NCBI GenBank assembly: GCA_947568835.1
Contig: OX387604.1
Span: 28,134,851 to 28,198,850, forward strand
Direction: 5' to 3'
DNA length: 64,000 bases
Origin: Protonemura montana
Lineage: Eukaryota; Arthropoda; Insecta; Plecoptera; Nemouridae
The notes under the pieces were generated by a model. It worked only from the letters and a program-made list of their open reading frames with translations, was not told the origin of the DNA and made no database searches. The position numbers and the translations under genes were made by a program. Each line of letters opens with the position of its first letter. Position 1 is the stretch's first letter. This document shows positions 53,378-64,000 of the stretch, in pieces.

Positions 53378-54092
53378 TAATATCACATATGTTATATGTA
53401 TACAGTTTCGGATTTTTTATTTATATTTGCATCGTTCGCTAAGTACCTCAGCGGACGATGCAAAGTATGGGTATATCGGCCGCATCTCGATGGCGATGAT
53501 AAAATATCAAAATTACGACTTGTGCAATGTAAGCTCGTGTCGTAGTTGATACTGATCATATTAACAACATACGGAGCTAGAGCGGGCGCTTCATGGGCTA
53601 GCAGACTGGGGCCCAGGACTGGCCAATGTGACTATTTTAGACGGTGCCAGAGCGGGCACTCAGCTCGAGCCCAGTAGGGGCCCGTCCGTCTGGCCCAGGT
53701 ATGGCCCAAGCGGGCGGCTGGTTTTGTGTTTGCTGGGATATATAATATCATGTGGTCAATTTATTTATTGCACGGGCTAGAGACGGGCGCTGATAGGCTA
53801 GCCCAGCAGCGCCCAGCCACGGCCCGGCTTGCCCCCATCTCCAGCCCGTGCATGGGCTCGGCATGGGCTCCGCTGGGTTAGCCCGCGTCGTGCCCGTCTG
53901 GACCCCGCGCGGGCCTCACTGGGGCCAACGTGGGCTAGCCCGTGTGTCTAGCCCAGCCAGCGCCCGCCTGGCGCCCATGTGGGGCCCACTTGGGTCAGCC
54001 CGCTCGAACCCAACTGCCCAGCCTAGCCAGGCTTGCCCGCTAGCGCCCGCTCGGGCCCAATCTAGCGCCCACACGCCTGTGTTTGCTGGGTA

Positions 54093-54882
54093 GTCTGTGC
54101 CTTTTTTATTTCGCACCTTGCATTTTTCTGAAATGCTTTGTAGGTTGCATGATAAATCTTTATAAAAGATACTCCACAATTATACCATCGTTGAAATGCG
54201 CGATCCCTATCATAGCACAATGACATTAATTCTTTTGTCATCCAGGGTTTTTGAACCCTTTTTGAGTTTTTTACCGAACTTGCACAAGCTTTTGAGCTTT
54301 CATAACAATTTTTAAATTCAGATACCATTGAGTCATACAACTCTTGACTATCATTGATTTCCTCCAGCTTTTCCCATTGACCTCTGTTTAACGCTTCTTT
54401 TAGCTGCCCTTCGTGTAATATTAGAATTTTCCGAGATTCAGGCTCGCTATTCACGTCCTGTTGAGAATTCTTGTTTAACAAAATATCTACACCAGTCAAA
54501 TAGTGGTCTGACAGCTTCATTTTAACAATACAAGAATTAATATTTAAGGACTTACATCTCACTAAAATATGGTCGATACATGACGACGTCAACTTTCCAT
54601 CTACAATCTCTTCCCTAGTGGGCTGTATTATACAGTTTGAGAAACCATTTGTAGCAGTAGCACGTTCATAATTTTGCACATACAAATCATTCTCTTTGAG
54701 GGTATCCAGGTTCATGTCACCAGCCACAAGATACTTCCATCGCCCCTATCTAGCATATATTTTTCTATCTCTTTGATAAACAACATTTTGTGCATGTGTG
54801 GCGGTCTATAGACTGCTAAAATGCCAATTTTAAATGGTGATTCATTTGGTTTACAGATATTTAAAGTACAATTCAATCCTTA
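54093..54882 (-). mobile_element. LINE B endonuclease part, unit 2
   Basis: Same as 22651-23440. Confidence 0.8.
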
Positions 54883-55256
54883 TAAATTTTCAAAATTTTT
54901 TTCGTGTACAACATCCACAAGTATGTCAGATTGTACGTACATGTCCAACAGCTGTTGCCAATTGAGATTCTTTTGTTCGTTGCTGATTGCAGCTCGGACA
55001 AGTAAATGGTTTACGCACAATTTCTCTACGACATTACTGATGGTAACGTTCATAGCGCAGCAGCTTCGTGCCGGTCACAAATGTTGAAGTTGATATTTCG
55101 TACGGCGGAGGATTTAAATTTTGGTACCAGTGCATTTCGAGAGCCAGCTGCATCGAAAACCCTATATGTGTATGTATTTTATTTTTCTGTGCGGCTATGG
55201 TGATAAAGAATTGACATCTTAGACGGAAACTAGTCGGTGCAGACTCACGGCGGGTT

Positions 55257-55791
55257 ATGAACGGAAGTTCAGTACTGAACGAAAAGAGCGATTGTGGAAT
55301 TGTTCACCTCAACCGGGAGACACTGACGCCATCTGAAGCCTCTTCTGCCGTGCTCCTGAGACCTGATCTAAATAATTCTCGACTATTGTCCAAATTGCCT
55401 CCAAACTACCAGAAATCGAAATCTGAATTTAAAAAAAATAAATTTTACATGAATACTTTCGACGCAGATGATTTTTAAATTGATTGGACAGAGCCAAGCA
55501 CGACAAAGCAAACAAATGCACAAGCATTTAATCCTAATGAACGATCCTCGATTACACATTACACATTACGACCATTACACAGCAATTCTGCATTTTGTTC
55601 CTTGAGAAATATTGAACTAGAAAAATCTATTGAAAATCTAAAGGACTTATTAATTCCATGGTAAGACCCAATGTTGCTGTAGTATTTTCGTTTGTTTTCA
55701 TTTACACAAGCTACCGAAAATTATGGGAGGTTTCGATGCATTGTAGAAAGAGTACACCAAATTGATGTTTGTGTTTCCAGGCGTTAAAGAG
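55257..55791 (+). pseudogene. Unrecognised exon-like frame, unit 2
   Basis: Same frame and same in-frame TAA as 23815-24349. Confidence 0.3.
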
Positions 55792-57430
55792 AAACTCTAA
55801 GTAATAAGCAATTAATTTACATCTTTTACAACAGTTACAATTTACAACAGTAGCACGTCACGTAGACTCGAGTTTTTCAGGCTGGCAGTTGAAATTAACT
55901 ACGGCGAAGAGTTTTTAAGCTCAATGTTATTTATTTCATAATTTCAAAGTCAGTCGTCAGCTAAAACTCCCGATTCACTTTCCCTTTGTACCCGGAAAAA
56001 GGTGTTTTCATGCCGCCTCATATCAATAATCACAAGACGATCTGGCGCGTTCTACCGGCGAGGACCACACCGGCCAGGACCAACTAAGACACTTGCTTTT
56101 GAGCAATTGCTGACTCAGGTAAAACCATCGGCTGTGCCTATTGGAGCCCATTGCTTGGCAACTGGACTGCTAACTTCGCCGAGTCGCCGATGAGGGGCCA
56201 GTTCATTGTGACTAGGAAGATGCGACAATGGACCACACGGAAAAATACACGGAAGTTTACACAGATAATATAGATTGAAGTTTTTAAGGTTTTACTTTTT
56301 ATAAAAGCTGAAGGCCGTGACCAACACATCGCGCTCGACCCCAAGGGGGTCGGCCAGTATCGTGACCTCTCGAGTTAGGTCGATGGTAGAGATGGTCCGG
56401 CGTGGCAGCCCGCATAGCGTGTCTTGTCGTATTTATCGCCACTTTATTGCGGGGCTGTGAAATTATCACAAAAATGGCATCAAACCAACAAGATCATAGA
56501 TTGTCAGGACGACACTGTTCAGACGTCACATCGTTCTAAAACACGCGTTACGCCTTGCCGCGAAAACAATTCCACCGGGTCATCTACCTGGCAAGGTGAC
56601 ATATATTTTTTTCTTTGGCCCGTAATTCATTGCCCTCTGGGTTTAAGATAACTTCCACTGGATTTCTTTTGCTGAAAGATTGAGCAAGTTTCTCATGTGG
56701 TAATTTTCAGCAGGGGCAGCGAAGATGAACAGAATGTCTACAGTGGAGATGAACCGAATGTCTTCGGTTGGAGAACCGAAGCAGCGTCTTGACAGAGCTT
56801 ATACTTCCAGTGATTTTTTCAGTCGGTTGGTCCTCTGGTGAAAAAGAACAAGACTCCACTTTGCACATCTTTGGTGTCTCTCTGCGTTTATTTAGTGAAT
56901 GGCTTGTGTGATTCACGGACAACATTGTGTGAGGCGTCTCGTAATCTATGTAACCGATGTAACCTGGGAGCCAGCGGAGTTCCACGAGAAACTACTTTTG
57001 ATTTTGAACGGGAATAATCCAGCTAAAGGTTGGTTAAATAAGCACATAATTAAAGAAACTGAATGTCGTGCAGATCGCAAAAGCTTGTAATAAGTTGGAG
57101 AAGTCGCGCTTGAACTTTTAAGTTGTTAGCTGAATTTCTTTGGCTCGCCGAAAGGAGCCGCCATATTTTTGTTATCCAGCGAAACGTGTCAAGAATCGTG
57201 ACAAATGAAAGATCTATACAATGCTTAAACATTTAGCCAGCGCGTCGGAAGATCTTTTGTATTATCTCACTCTTTTCGTAAATATTATTTAATCTTAGGG
57301 TTATTCCTCCTAACGCCGGTCACCTGTTGCATTTGGCCAGTTCAATGAGAAGTATGCAGTGGAATCTCCCCGGCCTCTGAGAGCTAGGCCTACGCTCGAG
57401 CACGGAGAGTTTAGTCGCCTGGCGGTCGCC

Positions 57431-57468
57431 TATATAAAGCGGCGTGGCGATCAGGCCGTCGCTCAGTA
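57431..57468 (+). promoter_or_regulatory. Candidate core promoter, unit 2
   Basis: Same TATA box and TCAGTA as 25989-26026. Confidence 0.4.
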
Positions 57469-57531
57469 TTTCCAAGTCGCTCGAGGAGGAAGGGTCTGGT
57501 CGCTGTTACCGGGCCTCGGTTGGCCGCGCCG

Positions 57532-58402
57532 GGCAAGGTGATCTTGTTGGCTGCGACTACAACTGATTATATTGTGTTGCATTGTCTTGGCACTTCGATC
57601 GAACTGTTTTCAATATTTCCATTTAATTACATCCCATCAATATTCTGATTTGTCGCATGTTTGTTTTATATTACGATGATATATAACATTTAGTGTCTTC
57701 AAAAGGTTTGCGACGCACGTCATTATTTCCGTGCACCTGATTGGCAGTTACCAACGGGTGCCTTCTGTGTTCAAAGGTTTAAAGTATAGTCGTCGTATGT
57801 TTTGTTAGTGGCTTCATAGAGTTGTCAAACTGCGTTGTTCTTCAACTGTCACGCGTTGCGACTTTCCAAGAAAACTTCCAGCTGGTTAACAAACTGGCTG
57901 ATTGAAAAACATCGTTTCTGATGAGACTGGCTATTTTTTTATCTGATTTTGTTTCTTTTTTTATTGTTTCTCTGGTGGTTTCATGCAAAATCTTTGTAGA
58001 GATATTCTTAACCTTCATCACTAGAAAACAGCTTTAACAACAAAGACAACGACTTGTTTGTGGATTTGATCAAAGCTCTAGTGTTGGTCGTTTGTTAAAG
58101 GAGGCAAGGTGGTCCTGTTGACCGTGAGTTTGAAAAGAACTTTACTGTGTTGTGTATTCTTAGCACTTTGTTAACTTTTATACCATGCATCGTTTTGTGA
58201 TACTTTGGTATAGAACATTAAGTGCCATCATTCTTCGATATGTTTGCGATGCACGACATTATTTCCGTGCACCTGATTGGCAACGGGTGCCTTCTGTGTT
58301 CAAAAGTATAGAGTATAGTTTGTTTTTTAGTAGCTAATATATTGAGTAGTCAAATTGCTTTGCACTTCAACTGTCTCACGCGTTACGACTTGGGATTACT
58401 AC
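57532..58402 (+). repeat. ~570-bp diverged tandem duplication, unit 2
   Basis: Same as 26090-26960. Confidence 0.7.
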
Positions 58403-59103
58403 AATATGCCAACACGCTGCTGTCCATCATACAGGTTTAAAACCTCACAAATGTTTCATTTTGATGGCGAGAATTAATGGCGATTCGTAGTAGATTCACA
58501 ACTTAAACCTTAATTACTGAAAAACAAAAGAACCTACACAGCACACGTTCTTTAATGCTGTGATACGGGACCAGGACTGCGTTATGTGAGATAAAAGACG
58601 AACAACGGCTGGAAGTGAATTATTAACAAGTGTTTATGTTAAGAAGTGTATTATTGCCTCTGGTCGCCATGTTGCTTGATGCCTGCTTGTTATTTTCTGA
58701 TCAACATTAATTCTGCTTCTGACGGAACTTAGCTAAGGTGGACCTGTAAACCTGGCATGATGTTAAAACGATTTTCAACTGTCACATCTACTACCAGTCT
58801 AAATTCAGTTAAGTGGCGTATTGGGGGACTTAAAATGGCTTCTAATTCGAAGATCTACCAGTTTAAGCTTGTCGCCGCTTGGAAAGTCACGGAACCTTTT
58901 GGTTTGGCAGTTGCTAGGCCTCCTGATTTCTTCGTTGCTTTCACTGGCTGCCATAGAGCGCACTTACAAGTGTTGTCATGATACCTGAGACCGCGCCAGC
59001 TCCGGCAGGTCACTGCTTTGTTTTCTTTCTACTACTGTTGCCTGTTTTATTTCCACTGTCAACAAGCACAGTGCAACAGTGTACAGTGGTTGCCTTCCTG
59101 TAC

Positions 59104-59317
59104 ACTTCCAGGTCTCAGACTTTGCCAGGTTTCTTATCTCCTTGTTTGCTTTGCAAGCATCAAAGAACTTGTGTAGTTTCTTTGTTTATTTTTGTTGGTG
59201 CCTACCAGCATGCAACAAAACTCTCCTCGCAACAAAAGTGTCACGGTTTCAGCAGCTTCTCAATTTGTCGGAAAAGTATTGGCTAAAAACGGGAAGGACA
59301 GTCTTGTTTCTTCTGAT
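59104..59317 (+). repeat. 214-bp direct repeat copy I, unit 2
   Basis: Same as 27662-27875. Confidence 0.85.
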
Positions 59318-59708
59318 TCTTCTGAATTCGACTAAGAGATCTAAAGCTGGCTGGCAAGGTAATATTTTGACAGCTTTTAAATGGGATCAGACAGCTTCAT
59401 GATCGTAGAAACTTACTTTTTTTAAGTGTAAAAAGTCATTTTTCGGCTTATTAATATGTTTTCCGTAGGATTTTGAACACGCATTTAATAAGTTTTGCTC
59501 TCTAAGAAATATTTCAGGGAATCGCAAATATTATTTTGTAAGTTGCTTACATCAATAACACTTGACTGAGCCGGATGACTGGTTTTGATTCCGTCTCATC
59601 CGGAATGCCCGTCCGTGCGACGGCTACGGCTCGCAGCGCGCTGATCAGTTTCTTCGATGAGATTGTTGAGACTGTTCCATAAATGAACTAGTCTGTTTAA
59701 AGCTCCAA

Positions 59709-59891
59709 TCAGTGATGGTCTCCAGGTCTTGGCGGCACATTCGCCACCTTAGGGTCAAGATTTACGCAGGGCTTGCACAGTACCTGAAAATTTCCGTAAT
59801 CCGAGAAACTGGCCAGTACACTATCCTCGTTGATCATCTGTGATGAAGCAGCCACCCTGTAACAACTCCCGTCCAGGTGAATCGCAGCCAT
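59709..59891 (-). other. Tudor-like segment copy I, unit 2
   Basis: Same as 28267-28449, including FSDYGNFQ. Confidence 0.45.
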
Positions 59892-60855
59892 TTCCTGCCG
59901 AGGTGCGGCCTCTGTTCCTGTTCAGCATTCGTCTCTTCAAGTTTGAACAATATTTTACAAGGCTAAGTCGCTTGTCCACGGCTGAACAATTATGTTTGTT
60001 TAAAACAGTGTGGGCTTAAATTCAAAGTTTCAGCTTCACTACCATTAAAACTCCAGCATGTCAAGGATATGTTCAATCTTTAATCGATGTTCTTTCCAAA
60101 AATGTCGGGTTGAAATGTCGGTAACCGACGGGGCGGCAATCTTTGCTTCCAGTCTAGAACTTGCTTCGCTAAGAATAAAATTGTTCTCAGCCGGTGGCAC
60201 AGCCCGTTGGCGCAGGCACGGACATGTTTGTAGGAGGCGTAGTCTGCTACTTGTTTCAGTCAAGCTAGTCGGTCTATCTGCAAACAACGACGAGTTATTA
60301 CAGTAGCTTCGTGACGGATCATTTAATAGAGCAACTTAACAAGACAGCAACAATTTTATCTTTGCTCTCAAACTTGTTATTTGTTTGATGCCCAGACTGC
60401 ATTTGAATTATTATCTCGCTGTTTTTTGGCAAGATCGACACCCTGTCATAAATTTCGGCGTCATTTTTCTCTTAAGTATTTGTGGGTACTAAAGATGTTG
60501 ACAAGCACATCATTCTGGTAGCAGACTTGGTTTATCTTGGCTCGACAGATGCCCGAGTTAAACATTCCATTCTAAGAGCATGTCCGGCACATTGCAGATA
60601 TTGCCCTCTCGCTGATTGGGCCAATTCTGATTGGGACCAGCCTATGCAATGCCAAAACTGAAATAATATGAAAATATTATTTTTATTATTGTAAAGAGTG
60701 TTTTCTAAAGTAGTCAATTGGCAACACGGCTTCGAGGAAACTTATCATGTTTATGTTCCACGTGGCAAACACCAAAGAATTTGTTTAGTTGAGATGTTTC
60801 CTTGGGTCTTTTATTCAGACTCATGACTGCTGTCGCCTGACTAAAGTCCGTACTG

Positions 60856-61069
60856 ACTTCCAGGTCTCAGACTTTGCCAGGTTTCTTATCTCCTTGTTTC
60901 CTTTGCAAGCATCAAAGAACTTGTTTAGTTTCTTTGTTTATCTTTGTTGGTGCCTACCAGCATGCAACAAAACTCTCCTCGCAACAAAAGTGTCACGGTT
61001 TCAGCAGCTTCTCAATGTGTCGGAAAAGTATTGGCTAAAAACGGGAAGGACAGTCTTGTTTCTTCTGAT
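60856..61069 (+). repeat. 214-bp direct repeat copy II, unit 2
   Basis: Same as 29414-29627. Confidence 0.85.
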
Positions 61070-61491
61070 CTTTTCTTGTTGCCAAGAAAAGCGTGCAATC
61101 ATACTATTCCCAGACGTTCCCTTTTTCTTGGCGTTCGTTTTTTCTTTTTCGAGCACTCTTCTGCCCCCGCTTAATGCGTGATACAATAGATTTTTTAATA
61201 ATTTTGTTGATATTGCCTATTATTGAAATAAATGTCCCCAAGCACCTTGGCAATCATGAAAGTTGCTCTGCTTCCTCGATGGTCAGATTGGGTGTGTTGA
61301 AAGTGTTCACAGCTCAACGCAGCCTTCATCAGTTTGCCTGGCTAGGCATTTCAAGCGTTTAAGAGCGTTTAAAAGGCGTTATAAGGCGTGAAAACTAGAT
61401 GTCGATAGTGAATGATGGTGCATAATTCGGCTCTCCTTTTGTCGCTTTGTCCGCCCTTTCCTCTTTACTCGGTGTATTCAGCTCGTATCCT

Positions 61492-61677
61492 AACGGACTT
61501 AGCAAGTTTCCTTATCTCGTTGTTATCTTTGAACGAATCTCCATAATCGAGACACTGGCCAGTACAGTGTCCTCGTTGATCGCCTGTGAGGAAGCAGTCG
61601 CCATGTACCGACTTCCGTCCGGGTGTATAGTAGCAAATGCCCACGAGGAGATATTTCTGCAGCCGCAAGTGCACATT
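61492..61677 (-). pseudogene. Tudor-like segment copy II, unit 2
   Basis: Same deletion as 30050-30235. Has the one noticed difference, C at 61572, giving GAG instead of GAA in the Tudor-like frame, which matches copy I. Confidence 0.45.
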
Positions 61678-62334
61678 CTGTTCCCGAATCTGAATGTGTC
61701 TCTAAAAGTTCAAACATGATTTGTTGCAAGACAGAATTTGTATTCCAAGGTTGTACTATGAAGTTGATTGGTCATCATGGGCACGTGCATATCAAACTGA
61801 GTGCTCACGGGTTGGTTTTCCCGGCAGTGACATTCGTGGTCGTGAATAGCCTAGTGGCCGATGGACACGAGACTGACGGCAATAACTTACCTGGGGTGAA
61901 TGCGAGTATGGCGGCGGGATTATTGCTGGCCGACTTCATCATCAAATCATTTCGATCAACCAGGGCCTTGCTGTTACCCGCCCGCAACTGTCATTAAATT
62001 CACTGTAAGTCCATTTCATTTGAGTCACGGCTCGTTCGTATCATAAGGATGCAAGCCGTCAACTAGTCCCGATTATTTTCTTCACAAGCGTCGCCAATGT
62101 TCTTATTGGATTGCGAACGTCTTCCAGCTAATTCACGACATGCAAGTTCAGGCAAGTCGAACTTTTTATAATGCTAATCGCGTCCTGGTACAGCTACTAA
62201 CAATTTCAGGGGTAATTAAAGCTGTATGGCAGGATGACCATCTTGTCAACATTGTAGCCTTGCTTCTCGGTATGGTGCTGAAGATGGTCCATGAGACAGC
62301 TCTGCTCGCAGCTCTCCTTGATTCTTGAGCAGAA

Positions 62335-62814
62335 ACTCGAGGCGGTTACCCTCGTGACATTGATATGAACTTCTGTGTTGGCTTCCCGGCATGCATCACC
62401 GGGTTGAATGAGCCGATTCGGTACTGGAGTCCATAGAAGTGATCGAATTGTGCGCCGACTGTCGGGTTTGCGGCATTTCTCTTTGCCACCGTGTACTCGA
62501 GGCGGTTACCCTCGTGACATTGATATGAACTTCTGTGTTGGCCGGGAGGCATGCATCACCGGGTTGAATGAGCCGATTCGGTACTGGAGTCCATAGAAGT
62601 GATCGAATTGTGCGCCGACTGTCGGGTTTGCGGCATTTCTCTTTGCCACCGTGTACTCGAGGCGGTTACCCTCGTGACATTGATATGAACTTCTGTGTTG
62701 GCCGGGAGGCATGCATCACCGGGTTGAATGAGCCGATTCGGTACTGGAGTCCATAGAAGTGATCGAATTGTGCGTCGACTGTCGGGTTTGCGGCATTTCT
62801 CTTTGCCACCGTGT
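62335..62814 (+). repeat. 3 x 160-bp array, unit 2
   Basis: Same unit variants in the same order as 30893-31372. Confidence 0.95.
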
Positions 62815-63081
62815 ATCGCCGCGAGGGTAGAGCGGGACGTAGCTCAAAGGGTCCGTGTGTGGTGACAACACGGAGAGCTGCTCCTAAAATCCGTTCCCGT
62901 GTTTATGCGAATATCCCGGCCAAGCGGATGCATCCCACCATCGACGCTCTGGTACATCATGACAATCTCGTTCGCATTTGGATCCAGTGTCGGACTATTT
63001 ACACACGTGACATTAGGCAAAGTTGACATTTGCAATCGTTTTTTACAAAATCATCGATGGCATAAAATGTGTGTTGCACTA

Positions 63082-64000
63082 AAAATATCTTTAGTTCTTT
63101 TTTGAACGTGTTATTTACTGGCTCTGTTATTTACTAGTCATTTTAATTTGCTAGGAAGTTTGTTAAATCGAATAGGTCCTAAATATAATACATTCTTTCT
63201 TCCGACTTCCAATACACTTTCCTTTTGTCTTCAATTAAGCTTATTTCTTGTGTTTATACTATGGGTCTCCAAGTTTGTTTAAAATGGCTGGGATTGTCAA
63301 TTACGAATAAAATTGCTTCCATGATAAAAACGGCTGGTAGGGTTCAAATATTTAGATTTTTATTAACCTTTCTCCATGACCCTTTCTTATGGACATTTGC
63401 TAAAATCCGAGCGGCCCTTTTTTGTTTTATAAAAATGTTTTTAGCCATTGGTGAAGCCCCCCACGCCAGTATTTCGTATTTCAATAATGAAACAAACAAC
63501 CATGGTATGCTGTTTTCAGTGAAGGCCAATTTAATTTTCTCGAAAGAATTTTGAGCACATAGCAAGCTTTACTCATTTTCGCTTTGAGGATCTTCTCGTG
63601 GGATCTTCTCGTGAGTTCATTGAGATTCCCAGGAAGGGGGTTGAGGTCACTACCTTGGCATTTGTGTTGTCCCTGTTTCGTTCCTCCATCTTTCCTTTTC
63701 TCTTGAATACAATCATGTTCATTTTGTCACAATTTAGTTTTAATTTGTTGATACAAACCATTAATTTATATCAGCTAATGAGTGATTTAATTGAGTGACT
63801 AATTCTGTTTCTGTGTCTGCTTTAACTAAAATGCTGGTGTCATCCGCAAATAAAATCTCATTTCTTTTGTCATTTATTAATTGTTTGGGCTGGTCGTAAA
63901 TGTAGATGTTAAAGAGAATAAGAGCTAGGGGGGCTCCTTGGAGGACACCAGTGGTCACTGACTCCCAATCTGAATAAGCATCTAGGCCATTTCCTATTTT
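63082..64000 (-). mobile_element. LINE E RT fragment, unit 2, cut by window end
   Basis: Same motifs as 31640-32558 (FADDTSILV, GVLQGAPLALILF). Confidence 0.75.

Larger units (their letters stand above)
44279..54090 (-). mobile_element. EnSpm-like transposon, unit 2 copy
   Basis: Equivalent to 12837-22648 with the same TA flanks, so it was copied with its surroundings and did not transpose. Inverted repeats at 44279-44444 and 53572-53737; outer right end 53738-54090. Confidence 0.8.
39256..64000. repeat. Tandem segmental duplication, unit 2 (partial)
   Basis: 24,745 bp equivalent to 7814-32558, cut by the window end. The only difference noticed on reading is C at 61572 for T at 30130. Confidence 0.95.

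Overview
This window is eukaryotic, and almost certainly from an invertebrate animal nuclear genome. It holds spliced transposon genes, several clades of non-LTR retrotransposon (LINE), EnSpm/CACTA-like, hAT and PIF/Harbinger DNA transposons, Gypsy fragments, micro- and minisatellites, and long AT-rich stretches without genes. An arthropod is my best guess, from the I-like LINE with RNase H, the style of the CR1-like LINEs and a TATA + TCAGT initiator pair, but the sequence does not settle it. I recognise no certain host gene. Two Tudor-like segments and one unknown exon-like reading frame are the only host-like candidates.

Layout. The dominant structure is a head-to-tail tandem duplication with a period of 31,442 bp. 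Unit 1 is 7814-39255. Unit 2 starts at 39256 and is cut by the window end at 64000 (equivalent to 32558). Only one base difference was noticed over 24.7 kb (30130 T versus 61572 C). Left flank (1-7813): a degenerate CR1-like LINE whose ORF1 carries a PHD finger and an SGNH esterase, a CR1-like LINE (C), the 3' part of a second one (B), and the 5' end of an intact I-like LINE (A, 6188-12458). LINE A interrupts LINE B with a 12-bp target duplication. LINE B resumes at 12471, is interrupted again by a ~9.8 kb EnSpm-like transposon (12837-22648, TA target duplication), and its endonuclease part ends near 23440. Region 23.5-31.4 kb is mostly unexplained: an exon-like frame, a TATA promoter, a ~1.75 kb old duplication carrying a 214-bp repeat and Tudor-like pieces, and a 3 x 160-bp array. 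Region 31.6-39.3 kb holds a dead LINE, an 18-bp minisatellite, a Gypsy RT fragment, a spliced Harbinger transposase, a truncated LINE and a broken hAT transposase gene. The duplication junction cuts the hAT gene.

How the parts work together. LINE A looks potentially active. It starts exactly at a predicted HDV-like self-cleaving ribozyme fold and then encodes a gag-like ORF1. A three-repeat hydrophobic reading frame overlaps the ORF1 stop and the ORF2 start, and ORF2 carries endonuclease, reverse transcriptase, RNase H and a zinc knuckle. A 3' hairpin and an ATTC tail close the element. The EnSpm-like element encodes a Tnp2-type transposase and, on the same strand, a spliced gene for a DUF4806-type protein. 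It has itself collected a TA-flanked MITE, a hAT derivative, a tRNA-like SINE and a composite of LINE, 5S rRNA and Gypsy pieces.

Most promising leads: the extra hydrophobic frame and 5' ribozyme of LINE A, the two-gene EnSpm-like transposon with a doubled right end, and the nearly identical 31-kb tandem duplication, which must first be cleared as an assembly artefact.
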